A DNA stretch of 64,000 nt, from NCBI RefSeq assembly GCF_028816475.1, contig NZ_CP118247.1:2224001-2288000 (forward strand), given 5' to 3'. The translations under genes were made by a program, and so were the position numbers. The first letter of the stretch is position 1, and every line of letters begins with the position of its first letter. This document shows positions 53,474-62,031 of the stretch, piece after piece. The notes under the pieces were generated by a model. The model did no database searches and had not been told where the DNA came from. It saw only the letters and a program-made list of their open reading frames with translations. Source of the stretch: Devosia rhodophyticola. GTDB taxonomy: Bacteria; Pseudomonadota; Alphaproteobacteria; Rhizobiales; Devosiaceae.

Positions 53474-53866
53474 TCAACTCGCCTTGGCGATCCGTTCTGA
53501 GGCAAGTTTGCGGATTTGCCTGAGCTCTTCGATAGTGGTTTGCAGATCAACCATTTGTCGCTCAAGTGAGCCCAGACGTTCATCAACCATATCCACCAGC
53601 AGATTGACCTGTTGATCGCGATTGGCGTCGTAAAGACTCAAATAATCTGAGATGTCGCGCAGCGAAAACCCCAACCGCTTGCCGCGCAGGATCAGGATCA
53701 ATCGGGCGCGGTCGCGGCGGCGGAATACGCGTGTGGCGCCTAAGCGTTCCGGCGACAAGAGCCCTTTTGACTCATAAAACCGAATTGCGCGGGTCGAAAT
53801 GCCAAATTCCTTTGCGAGATCAGCGATCGCGAACAGATCACGATTATCGTTTTCAGATCGGTTCAT
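53474..53866 (-). CDS. MerR-family regulator of the fatty-acid locus
   Basis: A 130-residue MerR-type regulator. The N-terminal winged helix (about 12-80) reads AIADLAKEFGISTRAIRFYESKGLLSPER, followed by a long dimerisation coiled coil (about 85-128). There is no metal-binding Cys, so it is not a metal sensor; LiuR-like MerR proteins that answer to acyl-CoA catabolism have this form. It overlaps the fadD stop by four bases and is thus in the fadD operon. Two inverted 16-base sites in the divergent fadD/fadE promoter are its probable targets. Confidence 0.88.
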   Translation of the reverse strand: MNRSENDNRDLFAIADLAKEFGISTRAIRFYESKGLLSPERLGATRVFRRRDRARLILILRGKRLGFSLRDISDYLSLYDANRDQQVNLLVDMVDERLGSLERQMVDLQTTIEELRQIRKLASERIAKAS

Positions 53867-55578
53867 GATTTTTCAGCTTTCATTCGCGCATAATCTTCGC
53901 GCAGTTCTTTCTTTGACAGCTTGCCCACGAGGGTTTTGGGCAGGGCTTCCCTAAAGATGAACTCCTTTGGCATTTCGATCTTGTTGAGCTTTTCCTGCAG
54001 AAACTGCTTGAGCTGGGCAGGGGTGGCAGATTGACCCTCTTTGAGTTTGATATAGGCGACGGGGGCTTCGCCACGGTAATCGTCGGGCACGCCAATGACG
54101 TTGGTTTCATCGACAGCAGGATGAGTCATCAGGGCTTCTTCGATGGTGCGTGGATAGACATTGAAGCCCGAGCAAATAATCAGGTCCTTGATCCGGTCAA
54201 CGAGAAACACATAGCCATCCTCGTCCATGTGGCCGACATCGCCGGTCCGCAACCATCCATCCATAAAGGCGCCGCTGTCTCCATCCTCGTCCTCAAAATA
54301 GCCTTTCATGACTTGGGGGCCTTTGACCTGCAGTTCTCCATCTTCGCCAATCCCGACGGGTTTTTGAGTGTCGACATCGACAAAGCGGATGTCCGTTGCT
54401 GGAATGGGCAGGCCAATGGACATTGGTTTGCTGGACACACGTAGCGCTGCGCAGCAGACCACTGGTGAGGCCTCGGTCAGTCCATACCCTTCGGCCAGCG
54501 TGGCCTTGGAAAGCCTGCCGAAATTGGCGCGGATCTCATTGGGTAAGGCCGCCCCGCCCGAGATCACTACTTCGAGACCCGCAAGCTGCTCGGTTGTGGT
54601 TGATTTGTCGCGGGCCAGCGCCGCCAGCAAGGTAGGCACAGCAGGCATGACATTGGCGCGGGTGCGGGTCAGGAGGTTAAGCAGCGATTTGAGTTCGAAA
54701 CGCGGCAGCATGATGACCGGCGTGCCATTGCTCAACGGCACGTTCATGCAAACAGTCATGGCAAAGATGTGGAAGAAGGGCAGCACTGCCACGACCTTGG
54801 ATGGGGGCGCAAAAACACCACATCCCCAATGGTCGATCTGGCTCATATTGGCCGCAATATTGGCGTGAGTGAGAAGTGCGCCCTTGGGCAGACCCGTGGT
54901 GCCGCCGGTATATTGCTGCACAGCGATATCGTTTTGAGGATCAATGACCACTGGGCTGGGCGGAGCACCGCGCGCCAGCATGTCCGAGAACTTGACCACT
55001 TTTCCCGCTACGCTCGATTTGGAAATCGAGGCCAGATCCTTGCGTTTGGCAACCGTATAGAGGACTTTTTTGACCAGCGGTAAAGCGTCGGGAAAATGGC
55101 AAACGATCAGCGATTGCACGTGACCGGCCCTGACCAGCGCCTCGGCTTTTTCATAAATCTGGGCCAGATCGAGCGTGACCAAGACATCGGCGCCAGCATG
55201 GCTGGTTATGTGCGACAATTCCTGGACGGTATAGAGCGGATTACAATTGACCACTATGCCGCCTGCGCGCAGCACCCCGTAATAGGCAATGGGGTAAAAT
55301 GGCGTATTGGGTAGCATCAGGGCAACTCGGCTACCCTTCTTGATCCCGAACTGCTGCTGCAGTGCACCGGCGAAAGCGGTAATTTTTTTGGCCAGATCGC
55401 CGAAACTGGTGGTGCCGCCGAGGAAATCCAGTGCCAGTGCGGCGGGATTTTTAGCGCAGGCTGCGAGAACCTGCTCGTGAACTGGTCGGGTATCGATCTT
55501 TGCGTTCCAGGCGATGCCTTCTGGATAGCTGGCGATCCATGGCCGCAAGGCCTTTACGGCGGTGCTTTTCGTTCCCAT
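53863..55578 (-). CDS. fadD: Long-chain fatty-acid--CoA ligase
   Basis: Activates fatty acids to acyl-CoA with ATP, the entry step of beta-oxidation. The 571-residue ANL-superfamily enzyme has the P-loop motif YTGGTTGLPKGALLTH near 220, the adenylate motif EGYGLTEASPVV near 360, WLRTGDVGHMDEDGYVFLVDRIKDLI in the hinge region, and the catalytic Lys in TLVGKLSKKELRE. The ATG at 55578 has GGAGGA five bases ahead. It is divergent from fadE with 321 bases between starts and is followed, overlapping, by the MerR gene. Confidence 0.95.
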   Translation of the reverse strand: MGTKSTAVKALRPWIASYPEGIAWNAKIDTRPVHEQVLAACAKNPAALALDFLGGTTSFGDLAKKITAFAGALQQQFGIKKGSRVALMLPNTPFYPIAYYGVLRAGGIVVNCNPLYTVQELSHITSHAGADVLVTLDLAQIYEKAEALVRAGHVQSLIVCHFPDALPLVKKVLYTVAKRKDLASISKSSVAGKVVKFSDMLARGAPPSPVVIDPQNDIAVQQYTGGTTGLPKGALLTHANIAANMSQIDHWGCGVFAPPSKVVAVLPFFHIFAMTVCMNVPLSNGTPVIMLPRFELKSLLNLLTRTRANVMPAVPTLLAALARDKSTTTEQLAGLEVVISGGAALPNEIRANFGRLSKATLAEGYGLTEASPVVCCAALRVSSKPMSIGLPIPATDIRFVDVDTQKPVGIGEDGELQVKGPQVMKGYFEDEDGDSGAFMDGWLRTGDVGHMDEDGYVFLVDRIKDLIICSGFNVYPRTIEEALMTHPAVDETNVIGVPDDYRGEAPVAYIKLKEGQSATPAQLKQFLQEKLNKIEMPKEFIFREALPKTLVGKLSKKELREDYARMKAEKS

Positions 55579-55645
55579 CGCAGTCCTCCAGGGCATTTAC
55601 CCATTTTTGGCTCACGAGAATTGAGCCTCTAAACTATTCCATGGC

Positions 55646-55661
55646 CTTACGTTAGCGTCAA
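55646..55661. promoter_or_regulatory. Candidate MerR operator 1, fadD side
   Basis: CTTACGTTAGCGTCAA; its complement TTGACGCTAACGTAAG equals the second site at 12 of 16 positions. The outer halves TTACG and CGTCAA are nearly inverted. It lies about 70 bases ahead of the fadD start. Confidence 0.6.
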
Positions 55662-55731
55662 ATGGTTGCCGAAATCCTCAAAACTGTTCGCAATCAAATC
55701 AATTTCAACAACTTCCGCAACAGGCAATTAG

Positions 55732-55747
55732 TTGACGTAAGCGTAAA
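55732..55747. promoter_or_regulatory. Candidate MerR operator 2, fadE side
   Basis: TTGACGTAAGCGTAAA; halves TTGACG and CGTAAA are inverted with one mismatch. It resembles the LiuR-type inverted site with ACG/CGT cores. It lies about 150 bases ahead of the fadE start. Confidence 0.6.
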
Positions 55748-55899
55748 TCTGAATAAACTGAGTTAAATCTTAAGCGGCACGCGCTAGAGTGCGCGAGACA
55801 AATGAGTGTTTCGCACGCAGACAAGAGGCGCAGTGGGATTGTCGAAGACTCCCGCCGGGCAGGAGCGCAAGCGGGGCCGGCGGGTCCAAGGAGACGAAT

Positions 55900-58368
55900 A
55901 TGGGTTTAGCATTGTTTCTGGTCGGGCTGGTCGGTTTCGCAGCGCTGGCCGTACGGCAGTCGCCGCTTTGGCAGTGGGGTGTGTTGACCCTGGTGTTGGG
56001 GCTGCTCAGCCGAATCAGTTTTCCTGCCGGGGGTTTGGAAGTCGCCACCGGTTTTGGCGGCCTGATTTTTGCCTTGCTGCCGGGCATTGTTTTGCTGGCG
56101 CTGTCGCTCAAGCCAGTGCGCATCGCGGTCGTTACTGGCCCCGCCTATGGCATGGTCAAGAAAATTCTGCCGAAGGTAAGCCGCACCGAACAGGAAGCGC
56201 TGGACGCGGGCACGGTGGGTTGGGATGCTGAATTGTTTTCAGGCCGTCCCGACTGGAAAAAGTTGACCTTGATCCGTCCCCTGACACTGAGCGAGGAGGA
56301 ACGAGCGTTCCTTGACGGTCCGGTTGACCAGGTTTGCGCCATGATAGACGATTGGGACACGCGCAATAATCTCGCTGATCTGTCGCCTGAAGTTTGGCAA
56401 TTTCTCAAGGACAACGGCTTCCTCGGTATGTTGATTGCCAAGGAATATGGCGGCCTTGGTTTTTCGGCGCAGGCGCAATCAATGATTGTGTCAAAAATTT
56501 CGAGCCGTTCGGTTGCGGCGGGTATTACCGTTATGGTGCCCAATTCACTCGGGCCGGGCGAGCTGTTGGAAAAATACGGCACGACCGCCCAAAAGGACAA
56601 ATATCTTGCGCGGTTGGCGAAGGGACTTGAAGTCCCCTGTTTTGCGCTGACCGGGGTGCATTCAGGCTCTGACGCGGGCGGCATGCGCGATGTTGGCATT
56701 GTCACCAAGGGCACCTATCAGGGCAAGGAGACGCTGGGTGTCCGGCTGAGTTGGGATAAGCGCTATATCACGCTGGCGCCGATCGCCACTTTGGTCGGTC
56801 TGGCGTTCATCTTGCACGATCCCGATAATCTTTTGGGCAAGGGTGAGCGGGTCGGCATTACGCTGGCGCTGGTGCCGCACGATCATCCTGGCGTTGAAAT
56901 TGGGCGACGCCATTACCCTTCCCGTCAGGCGTTCATGAATGGTCCAACCACGGGCGATGACGTTTTCATTCCGATGGAATTCCTGATCGGTGGAACCGAC
57001 TATGTAGGCCAGGGCTGGCGCATGTTGATGGAGTGCCTGTCGACTGGTCGTGCCATTTCGCTTCCAGCCATCGGGTCAATATCGATCAAGCAATCGCTCC
57101 GGGTGACCTCTGCCTACGCTCGCATTCGGCGTCAATTCGGCATTCCCGTTGGCATCATGGAAGGGGTGGCTGAGCCCCTGGGACGCGTCCTCAAGAATTC
57201 CTATACCTATGAGGCGGCACGGCGACTCACGGCTTCCATGGTCGATGAGGGGCAGCGCCCGGCAGTGATCTCGGCACTTCTCAAATATCGCACCACCGAG
57301 GCAATGCGCGATAGCATGGATGATGCATTCGATATCCATGGCGGCCGCGCCATTCAGGACGGACCAAGCAATTATCTGTTCGGCGCCTATATGGCGTTGC
57401 CGGTGGCGATCACAGTTGAGGGCGCCAATATATTGACGCGCACGCTGATGACCTTTGCTCAGGGCGTGTTGCGAGCGCATCCGTTTTTGTATTCGGAAAT
57501 TTCAGCAGCGCAGAACCCCGACAAGCGGGAAGGGGTTGAGCAATTTGACACTGCGTTTGCCGGGCATACCAGTTTCATGTTGCGCAACATTGCGGCCAGC
57601 TTTTTGCACGGTATAACCGGGGCCGCATTTGCCTCAACGCCCAACAATGGGCAGATGGCTCATTGGTATCGCCAATTGCACCGCTATGCTCAGGCATTTG
57701 CTTTGGTTGCGGACTGGACCACGGTATTTCTTGGCGGCGATCTCAAGCGCAAGCAGAAGATTTCCGGCCGCATGGCTGATCTCTTGGGCGACCTTTACAT
57801 GATGTCGGCAACGCTTAAGCGTTTTGACGAGGAAGGCGCATTGGCCGAAGACAAGCCAGTGGTTGATGCCATCATGGCCGATCATATCGCCAAGATGGAA
57901 GTCAGCTTTGGCGAAGTCTTCGCCAACTTCCCAAATCGGTTCGTGGCCTATGCCATGGCATTCCTGTGCTTTCCGCTGGGGCGGCACGCGCGGCCCAGTT
58001 CGGATCGGCTCAACTACAAGTTGGTGCGCGCGGTATTGCGCCCCGGAGAATTCCGCAATCGTCTGACGACAGGCGTCTATGTTTCAATGGACCCAAAAGA
58101 TGTCACCGGCGTTCTGGAAGATGGGCTTGTCAAAGTTACCGAGGCCGAAGAAATTGAATCGCGCTTTATCAAGGCGGCACGCAAGGGCACCATTGAACGA
58201 CGCCTCGATCGCGATGCCATCGAGGATGCGGTGGCTGCGGGCGTATTGAACGAAAATGAGGCAGGGGTCATGCGGGCAGCCGATGAAGCGACAAATCGGG
58301 TGGTCCGGGTCGATGATTTTGAGCCCGGGCAACTGTCGGAACACCGCGCCAAATCTGCGGCGGAATAG
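55900..58368 (+). CDS. fadE: Acyl-CoA dehydrogenase, membrane-anchored FadE type
   Basis: Catalyses the first oxidation of acyl-CoA in beta-oxidation with FAD. The 822-residue protein has two N-terminal hydrophobic segments (about 2-35 and 50-70), then the acyl-CoA dehydrogenase core (about 110-500) with EYGGLGFSAQAQSMIVSKIS, CFALTGVHSGSDAGGM and GRAIQDGPSNYLFGAYM, and the long C-terminal DUF1974 domain unique to FadE. This is the length of E. coli FadE rather than of short 380-residue dehydrogenases. AAGGAGA precedes the ATG at 55900. It heads an operon with fadJ and fadI, nine bases to the next gene. Confidence 0.95.
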   Translation: MGLALFLVGLVGFAALAVRQSPLWQWGVLTLVLGLLSRISFPAGGLEVATGFGGLIFALLPGIVLLALSLKPVRIAVVTGPAYGMVKKILPKVSRTEQEALDAGTVGWDAELFSGRPDWKKLTLIRPLTLSEEERAFLDGPVDQVCAMIDDWDTRNNLADLSPEVWQFLKDNGFLGMLIAKEYGGLGFSAQAQSMIVSKISSRSVAAGITVMVPNSLGPGELLEKYGTTAQKDKYLARLAKGLEVPCFALTGVHSGSDAGGMRDVGIVTKGTYQGKETLGVRLSWDKRYITLAPIATLVGLAFILHDPDNLLGKGERVGITLALVPHDHPGVEIGRRHYPSRQAFMNGPTTGDDVFIPMEFLIGGTDYVGQGWRMLMECLSTGRAISLPAIGSISIKQSLRVTSAYARIRRQFGIPVGIMEGVAEPLGRVLKNSYTYEAARRLTASMVDEGQRPAVISALLKYRTTEAMRDSMDDAFDIHGGRAIQDGPSNYLFGAYMALPVAITVEGANILTRTLMTFAQGVLRAHPFLYSEISAAQNPDKREGVEQFDTAFAGHTSFMLRNIAASFLHGITGAAFASTPNNGQMAHWYRQLHRYAQAFALVADWTTVFLGGDLKRKQKISGRMADLLGDLYMMSATLKRFDEEGALAEDKPVVDAIMADHIAKMEVSFGEVFANFPNRFVAYAMAFLCFPLGRHARPSSDRLNYKLVRAVLRPGEFRNRLTTGVYVSMDPKDVTGVLEDGLVKVTEAEEIESRFIKAARKGTIERRLDRDAIEDAVAAGVLNENEAGVMRAADEATNRVVRVDDFEPGQLSEHRAKSAAE

Positions 58369-58377
58369 GAGAGACCC

Positions 58378-60342
58378 ATGGCCCCCCAACCGCAATTGAC
58401 CGAAACCAAGAATTGGAACTTCCATACCGATGTGGAAGGGCTGGGATGGCTGACGATCAACACGCCCAATTCGCCGGTCAACACGCTCAGTCGTGAAGCG
58501 ATCATGGAATTGGAAACGCTGGTAGCGCGGTTCGAGGATCTTGCCAATAGCCGCGAACTGGTTGGCGTCATTCTGCTATCTGGCAAGGACAGTGGCTTTA
58601 TCGCGGGCGCTGATATTTCCGAGTTCGATGCCATGTCGGATTTCTCGGTGTTGCCCGAAGCGCTCAAGCGCACCCATGCTCTGTTTCAGCGCATCGAAAA
58701 TCTCAAAATCCCGGTTGTGGCGGGGATTCACGGATTTGCGCTCGGCGGCGGATTGGAACTGGCGCTGGCCTGCCATTATCGCGTGGCGGTCAATGACGAC
58801 AAGACGCGGATCGGGTTTCCCGAGGTCAATCTTGGCATTTTTCCGGGTTTTGGCGGCACCGGTCGTTCCATTCGGCAGGCGGGGCCGGTCGATGCGATGA
58901 GCATTATGTTGAGCGGGCGGCTATTGCGCGCGGGGGCTGCGCGTGGGTTGGGATTAGTCGACAAGTTGGTGCGCCACCGCGACATGCTGCGCTGGGAAGC
59001 GCGCAAAGCTGTGTTGCAACATCGAAAATCCAAACACGCAGGCTTGTTCAAACGCGTCATGGGCATGGGCCCGCTGCGGGGCTATGCCGTTTCCAAGATG
59101 CAGGAACAGGTCGCCAAGAAGGCACGCAAGGAACATTATCCAGCGCCCTATGCACTGATTGATCTGTTTGAAAAGCACGGCGACGACTGGCAGGCGATGA
59201 TCGGTGGCGAGATCGACGCTTTTGCACCTCTGATGGGATCGGACACGGCATCCAATCTGCGGCGGGTATTCTTCTTGTCCGAAGGCTTGAAAAAACAAGG
59301 TACCAAAGGCGCCAAATTTGCACGGGTTCATGTGATCGGAGCAGGGGTCATGGGCGGCGATATTGCCGCCTGGTGCGCCTTGCGCGGTATGGCTGTGACG
59401 CTTCAGGATCTGGATATGGACCGGATCAAGCCAGCGCTTGATCGTGGCAAGAAGCTGTTCAGAAAACGGCTCAAGAAAAAATTTGAGGTCGATGCTGCAG
59501 TTGCCCGGCTTGAGGCAGATCCAGCTGGCAAAGGTGTTAGCCGCGCCGATGTTGTTATCGAGGCTGTGGTGGAAAATCTTGAGATTAAGCGCAAGATTTT
59601 TGCGGGGCTTGAGGACAAGCTGAAACCCGGTGCGATTCTGGCGACCAACACCTCTTCAATCGAACTGGAGCGGATTGCCGAGGGTCTCAAGGATCCGGCG
59701 CGGTTGATCGGGTTGCACTTCTTCAATCCCGTGGCGCAACTGCCGCTGGTCGAGATCATTCGTTCAACTTTCAATAACGACGCAGAAATCGGCAAGGGTG
59801 CGGCGTTTGCGCTGGCGATTGGCAAAAGTCCGGTCGTTGTCAAATCGGCACCTGGATTCTTGGTCAACCGGGTATTGATGCCCTACATGCTGGATGCCGT
59901 GCAGCGGGTGGAAGCGGGGGAAAGCAAAGAGTTGCTTGATGCCGCAGCCGTTGCGTTCGGCATGCCGATGGGGCCGATTGAGTTAATGGATACGGTGGGC
60001 CTCGATGTCGGGCTGTCGGTGGCAACCGAATTGGGACATGAGGTGCCCGAGCGATCGAAATTTTCCAAGCTGGTGACGGCCAAGAAGTTGGGCCGCAAGT
60101 CGGGCGAAGGCTTTTACAAGTGGGTTGATGGCAAGGCACAAAAGGGGCCGGTTCCCGACCACAAGGATCTCGCCGAACTTGGGCGCGCGTTGGTCAAGCC
60201 ATTGGTCGACATGAGTAAAGTGGTGGTGAGCGAGGGCGTGGTGGCCAATGGGGACATGGCCGATATCGGGGTGATCATGGGAACCGGATTTGCGCCGTTC
60301 CTTGGCGGTCCGTTGCAGGCGCGCAAAGACGGGAAAGCGTAA
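58378..60342 (+). CDS. fadJ: Enoyl-CoA hydratase / 3-hydroxyacyl-CoA dehydrogenase, multifunctional
   Basis: Carries out the second and third steps of beta-oxidation. The 654-residue protein has an N-terminal crotonase domain (about 15-200) with GFIAGADISEFD, the oxyanion region HGFALGGGLELALA and the catalytic Glu segment GFPEVNLGIFPGFGGT. A Rossmann domain follows (VIGAGVMGGDIAAWCA near 317), then LHFFNPVAQLPLVEII with the catalytic His, and C-terminal hydroxyacyl-CoA dehydrogenase domains. It is shorter than E. coli FadB/FadJ (about 715-730) but complete in domains. The next gene starts two bases after its stop. FadB is an equally valid name. Confidence 0.93.
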   Translation: MAPQPQLTETKNWNFHTDVEGLGWLTINTPNSPVNTLSREAIMELETLVARFEDLANSRELVGVILLSGKDSGFIAGADISEFDAMSDFSVLPEALKRTHALFQRIENLKIPVVAGIHGFALGGGLELALACHYRVAVNDDKTRIGFPEVNLGIFPGFGGTGRSIRQAGPVDAMSIMLSGRLLRAGAARGLGLVDKLVRHRDMLRWEARKAVLQHRKSKHAGLFKRVMGMGPLRGYAVSKMQEQVAKKARKEHYPAPYALIDLFEKHGDDWQAMIGGEIDAFAPLMGSDTASNLRRVFFLSEGLKKQGTKGAKFARVHVIGAGVMGGDIAAWCALRGMAVTLQDLDMDRIKPALDRGKKLFRKRLKKKFEVDAAVARLEADPAGKGVSRADVVIEAVVENLEIKRKIFAGLEDKLKPGAILATNTSSIELERIAEGLKDPARLIGLHFFNPVAQLPLVEIIRSTFNNDAEIGKGAAFALAIGKSPVVVKSAPGFLVNRVLMPYMLDAVQRVEAGESKELLDAAAVAFGMPMGPIELMDTVGLDVGLSVATELGHEVPERSKFSKLVTAKKLGRKSGEGFYKWVDGKAQKGPVPDHKDLAELGRALVKPLVDMSKVVVSEGVVANGDMADIGVIMGTGFAPFLGGPLQARKDGKA

Positions 60343-60343
60343 G

Positions 60344-61624
60344 ATGACTGAGCTGAGAAAAATCGCCATCGTTGGTTCAGCGCGTATCCCGTTTGCGCGC
60401 GGCCATACAGCCTATGTGGAGCAGACCAACCTGTCGTTGATGGCCACCGTCCTGCGCGGTTTGGCGGAAAAATATGATCTCAGGGGCACCAGGATCGACG
60501 AAGTGATGGGTGGCGCCGTTATTGGGCACAGCCGCGATTTTAACCTGACGCGCGAAGCCCTGCTTGATGCCGGTTTTTCCCCGCGTACGCCGGGCACAAC
60601 CATGCAAATCGCCTGTGGCACCAGCCTGCAAGCGGCATTGACGCTGGGGGCCAAGATCGCGACGGGTGAGATCGAGAGTGGCATTGCGGTGGGCTCGGAC
60701 ACGGTTAGTGACAGTCCAGTTGTTTTCGGCAACAAATTTCAGCACCGCATGATAAATCTGTCGCGGGCACGAAACCTTGGTGAACGATTTAAGGCATTCA
60801 AGGGATTTTCTTTTGGCGAATTGACCCCGGTTGCCCCCTCAGTCAACGAACCACGCACTGGTCTATCGATGGGCCAGCATGCCGAATTGATGGCGCGGGA
60901 GTGGGGGATCACCCGGCAAGCCCAGGACGCGTTGGCACTGGCCAGCCATCAAAATGCGACCAAGGCCTATGATGAAGGATTTCACGACGACCTGTTGGTG
61001 CCTTGCGCGGGGCTGGTGCGTGACAACAATGTGCGCGCCGACACAACGCTGGACAAAATGGCAAGCATGAAGCCTGCCTTTGACAAATCTTCGGGCCACG
61101 GCACCCTGACGGCTGCCAATTCAACACCCCTGACCGATGGTGCTTCATCGGTCCTTCTGGCGAGCGAAGAGTGGGCGCGCGAACGCGGGCTGCCGGTTCT
61201 GGCCTATCTGAGCATGGGCGCGGTCGCCGCCAACGACTTTGCAGGCGGCGAGGGGCTGCTGATGGCGCCCACGATTGCCGTGTCTGACATGTTGACACGG
61301 GCCGGTCTTGGGTTTGATGATATTGATCTGTTCGAAATCCACGAAGCTTTTGCTGCGCAGGTGCTGTGCACGCTCAAGGCCTGGAATAGTCCTGCCTACT
61401 GCAAGGATGTGTTGGGGCGTAACGAGGTATTGGGCGAAATAGATCCGGCCAAGATCAATATCAAGGGCTCGAGCCTAGCCTATGGCCATCCATTTGCAGC
61501 GACTGGTGGCCGCATATTGGGGGTGACGGCAAAATTGCTCAACACCGAGGCCAAACAGCGCGCACTGATTTCTGTGTGCACTGCAGGTGGGCAAGGCGTT
61601 GCGGCGCTGGTCGAGCGGGCGTAA
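60344..61624 (+). CDS. fadI: Acetyl-CoA acyltransferase (3-ketoacyl-CoA thiolase)
   Basis: Cleaves 3-ketoacyl-CoA to acetyl-CoA and a shortened acyl-CoA, the last step of beta-oxidation. The 426-residue thiolase has the nucleophile Cys91 in QIACGTSLQAAL, the FEIHEAFAAQ segment with the active-site His, and the second Cys in VCTAGGQG near the end; GHPFAATGGRI carries the other catalytic His. An insert around FGELTPVAPSVNEPRTG matches FadI-type proteins. It starts two bases after fadJ. Confidence 0.94.
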   Translation: MTELRKIAIVGSARIPFARGHTAYVEQTNLSLMATVLRGLAEKYDLRGTRIDEVMGGAVIGHSRDFNLTREALLDAGFSPRTPGTTMQIACGTSLQAALTLGAKIATGEIESGIAVGSDTVSDSPVVFGNKFQHRMINLSRARNLGERFKAFKGFSFGELTPVAPSVNEPRTGLSMGQHAELMAREWGITRQAQDALALASHQNATKAYDEGFHDDLLVPCAGLVRDNNVRADTTLDKMASMKPAFDKSSGHGTLTAANSTPLTDGASSVLLASEEWARERGLPVLAYLSMGAVAANDFAGGEGLLMAPTIAVSDMLTRAGLGFDDIDLFEIHEAFAAQVLCTLKAWNSPAYCKDVLGRNEVLGEIDPAKINIKGSSLAYGHPFAATGGRILGVTAKLLNTEAKQRALISVCTAGGQGVAALVERA

Positions 61625-61633
61625 GGTTTTTTC

Positions 61634-61801
61634 ATGAGCGACAATGTCATCAAGTTCAAACCGGTCAAGAAAAAGCCAGAGAAAAAGTCGGCCCAAAAGC
61701 CTTTCAAATTTCGCACGGTACCCAGTTGGGTGGCGTGGTTGGGATTGATTGGGCTTGGCTGCTTATTGAGCGCTGCCCAATATTCCGGATTTCTGGGCTG
61801 A
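61634..61801 (+). CDS. Tiny membrane protein at the end of the fad operon
   Basis: A 55-residue open frame beginning nine bases after the fadI stop. The N-terminal half is strongly basic (KFKPVKKKPEKKSAQ, then KPFKFRT) and the C-terminal half is one transmembrane helix (WVAWLGLIGLGCLLSAAQYS). Similar small lysine-rich, single-helix proteins occur widely in Hyphomicrobiales, without known function. No strong ribosome-binding site is seen (AAGGTTTTTTC ahead of ATG), so translation may depend on fadI. It could interact with the membrane-anchored FadE; this is speculation from position. Confidence 0.6.
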   Translation: MSDNVIKFKPVKKKPEKKSAQKPFKFRTVPSWVAWLGLIGLGCLLSAAQYSGFLG

Positions 61802-61869
61802 TCGTTCCCCCCAGGGTGGCTGAATTCAACTTCCCGGGGTGACATCCTTCTCCACATGAAGCAGCTGAG

Positions 61870-61885
61870 TTGACGCTTAGGTCAA
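61870..61885. promoter_or_regulatory. Candidate third MerR-type operator ahead of oppA
   Basis: TTGACGCTTAGGTCAA; halves TTGACG and GGTCAA are inverted with one mismatch, and it equals the complement of the fadD-side site at 12 of 16 positions. It lies about 147 bases upstream of the oppA start. It may link peptide uptake to the fad regulator, or be a chance match. Confidence 0.4.
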
Positions 61886-62031
61886 TCTTTTGCTTGTCAG
61901 TGGACGGAATTGCACGATACCGTCCAGTCAACCTGCCCGCACGTTCACAAATCTGGCGGCGGCAGGGTGCTGTTCACAGCACACAGAAATCAAAATCAAG
62001 AACAATATGCTTTTCAGGAGGCGGGACACGA

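Larger units (their letters stand above)
55579..55899. other. Divergent fadD/fadE control region
   Basis: A 321-base region between the two divergent fatty-acid operons. It holds two related inverted sites (55646-55661 and 55732-55747) with centres 86 bases apart, one nearer each promoter. The middle part is AT-rich (about 55620-55775), as expected for promoters. The stretch nearer fadE is GC-rich and contains GGAG at 55890-55893 as its ribosome-binding site. I see no convincing gene here. Confidence 0.6.
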
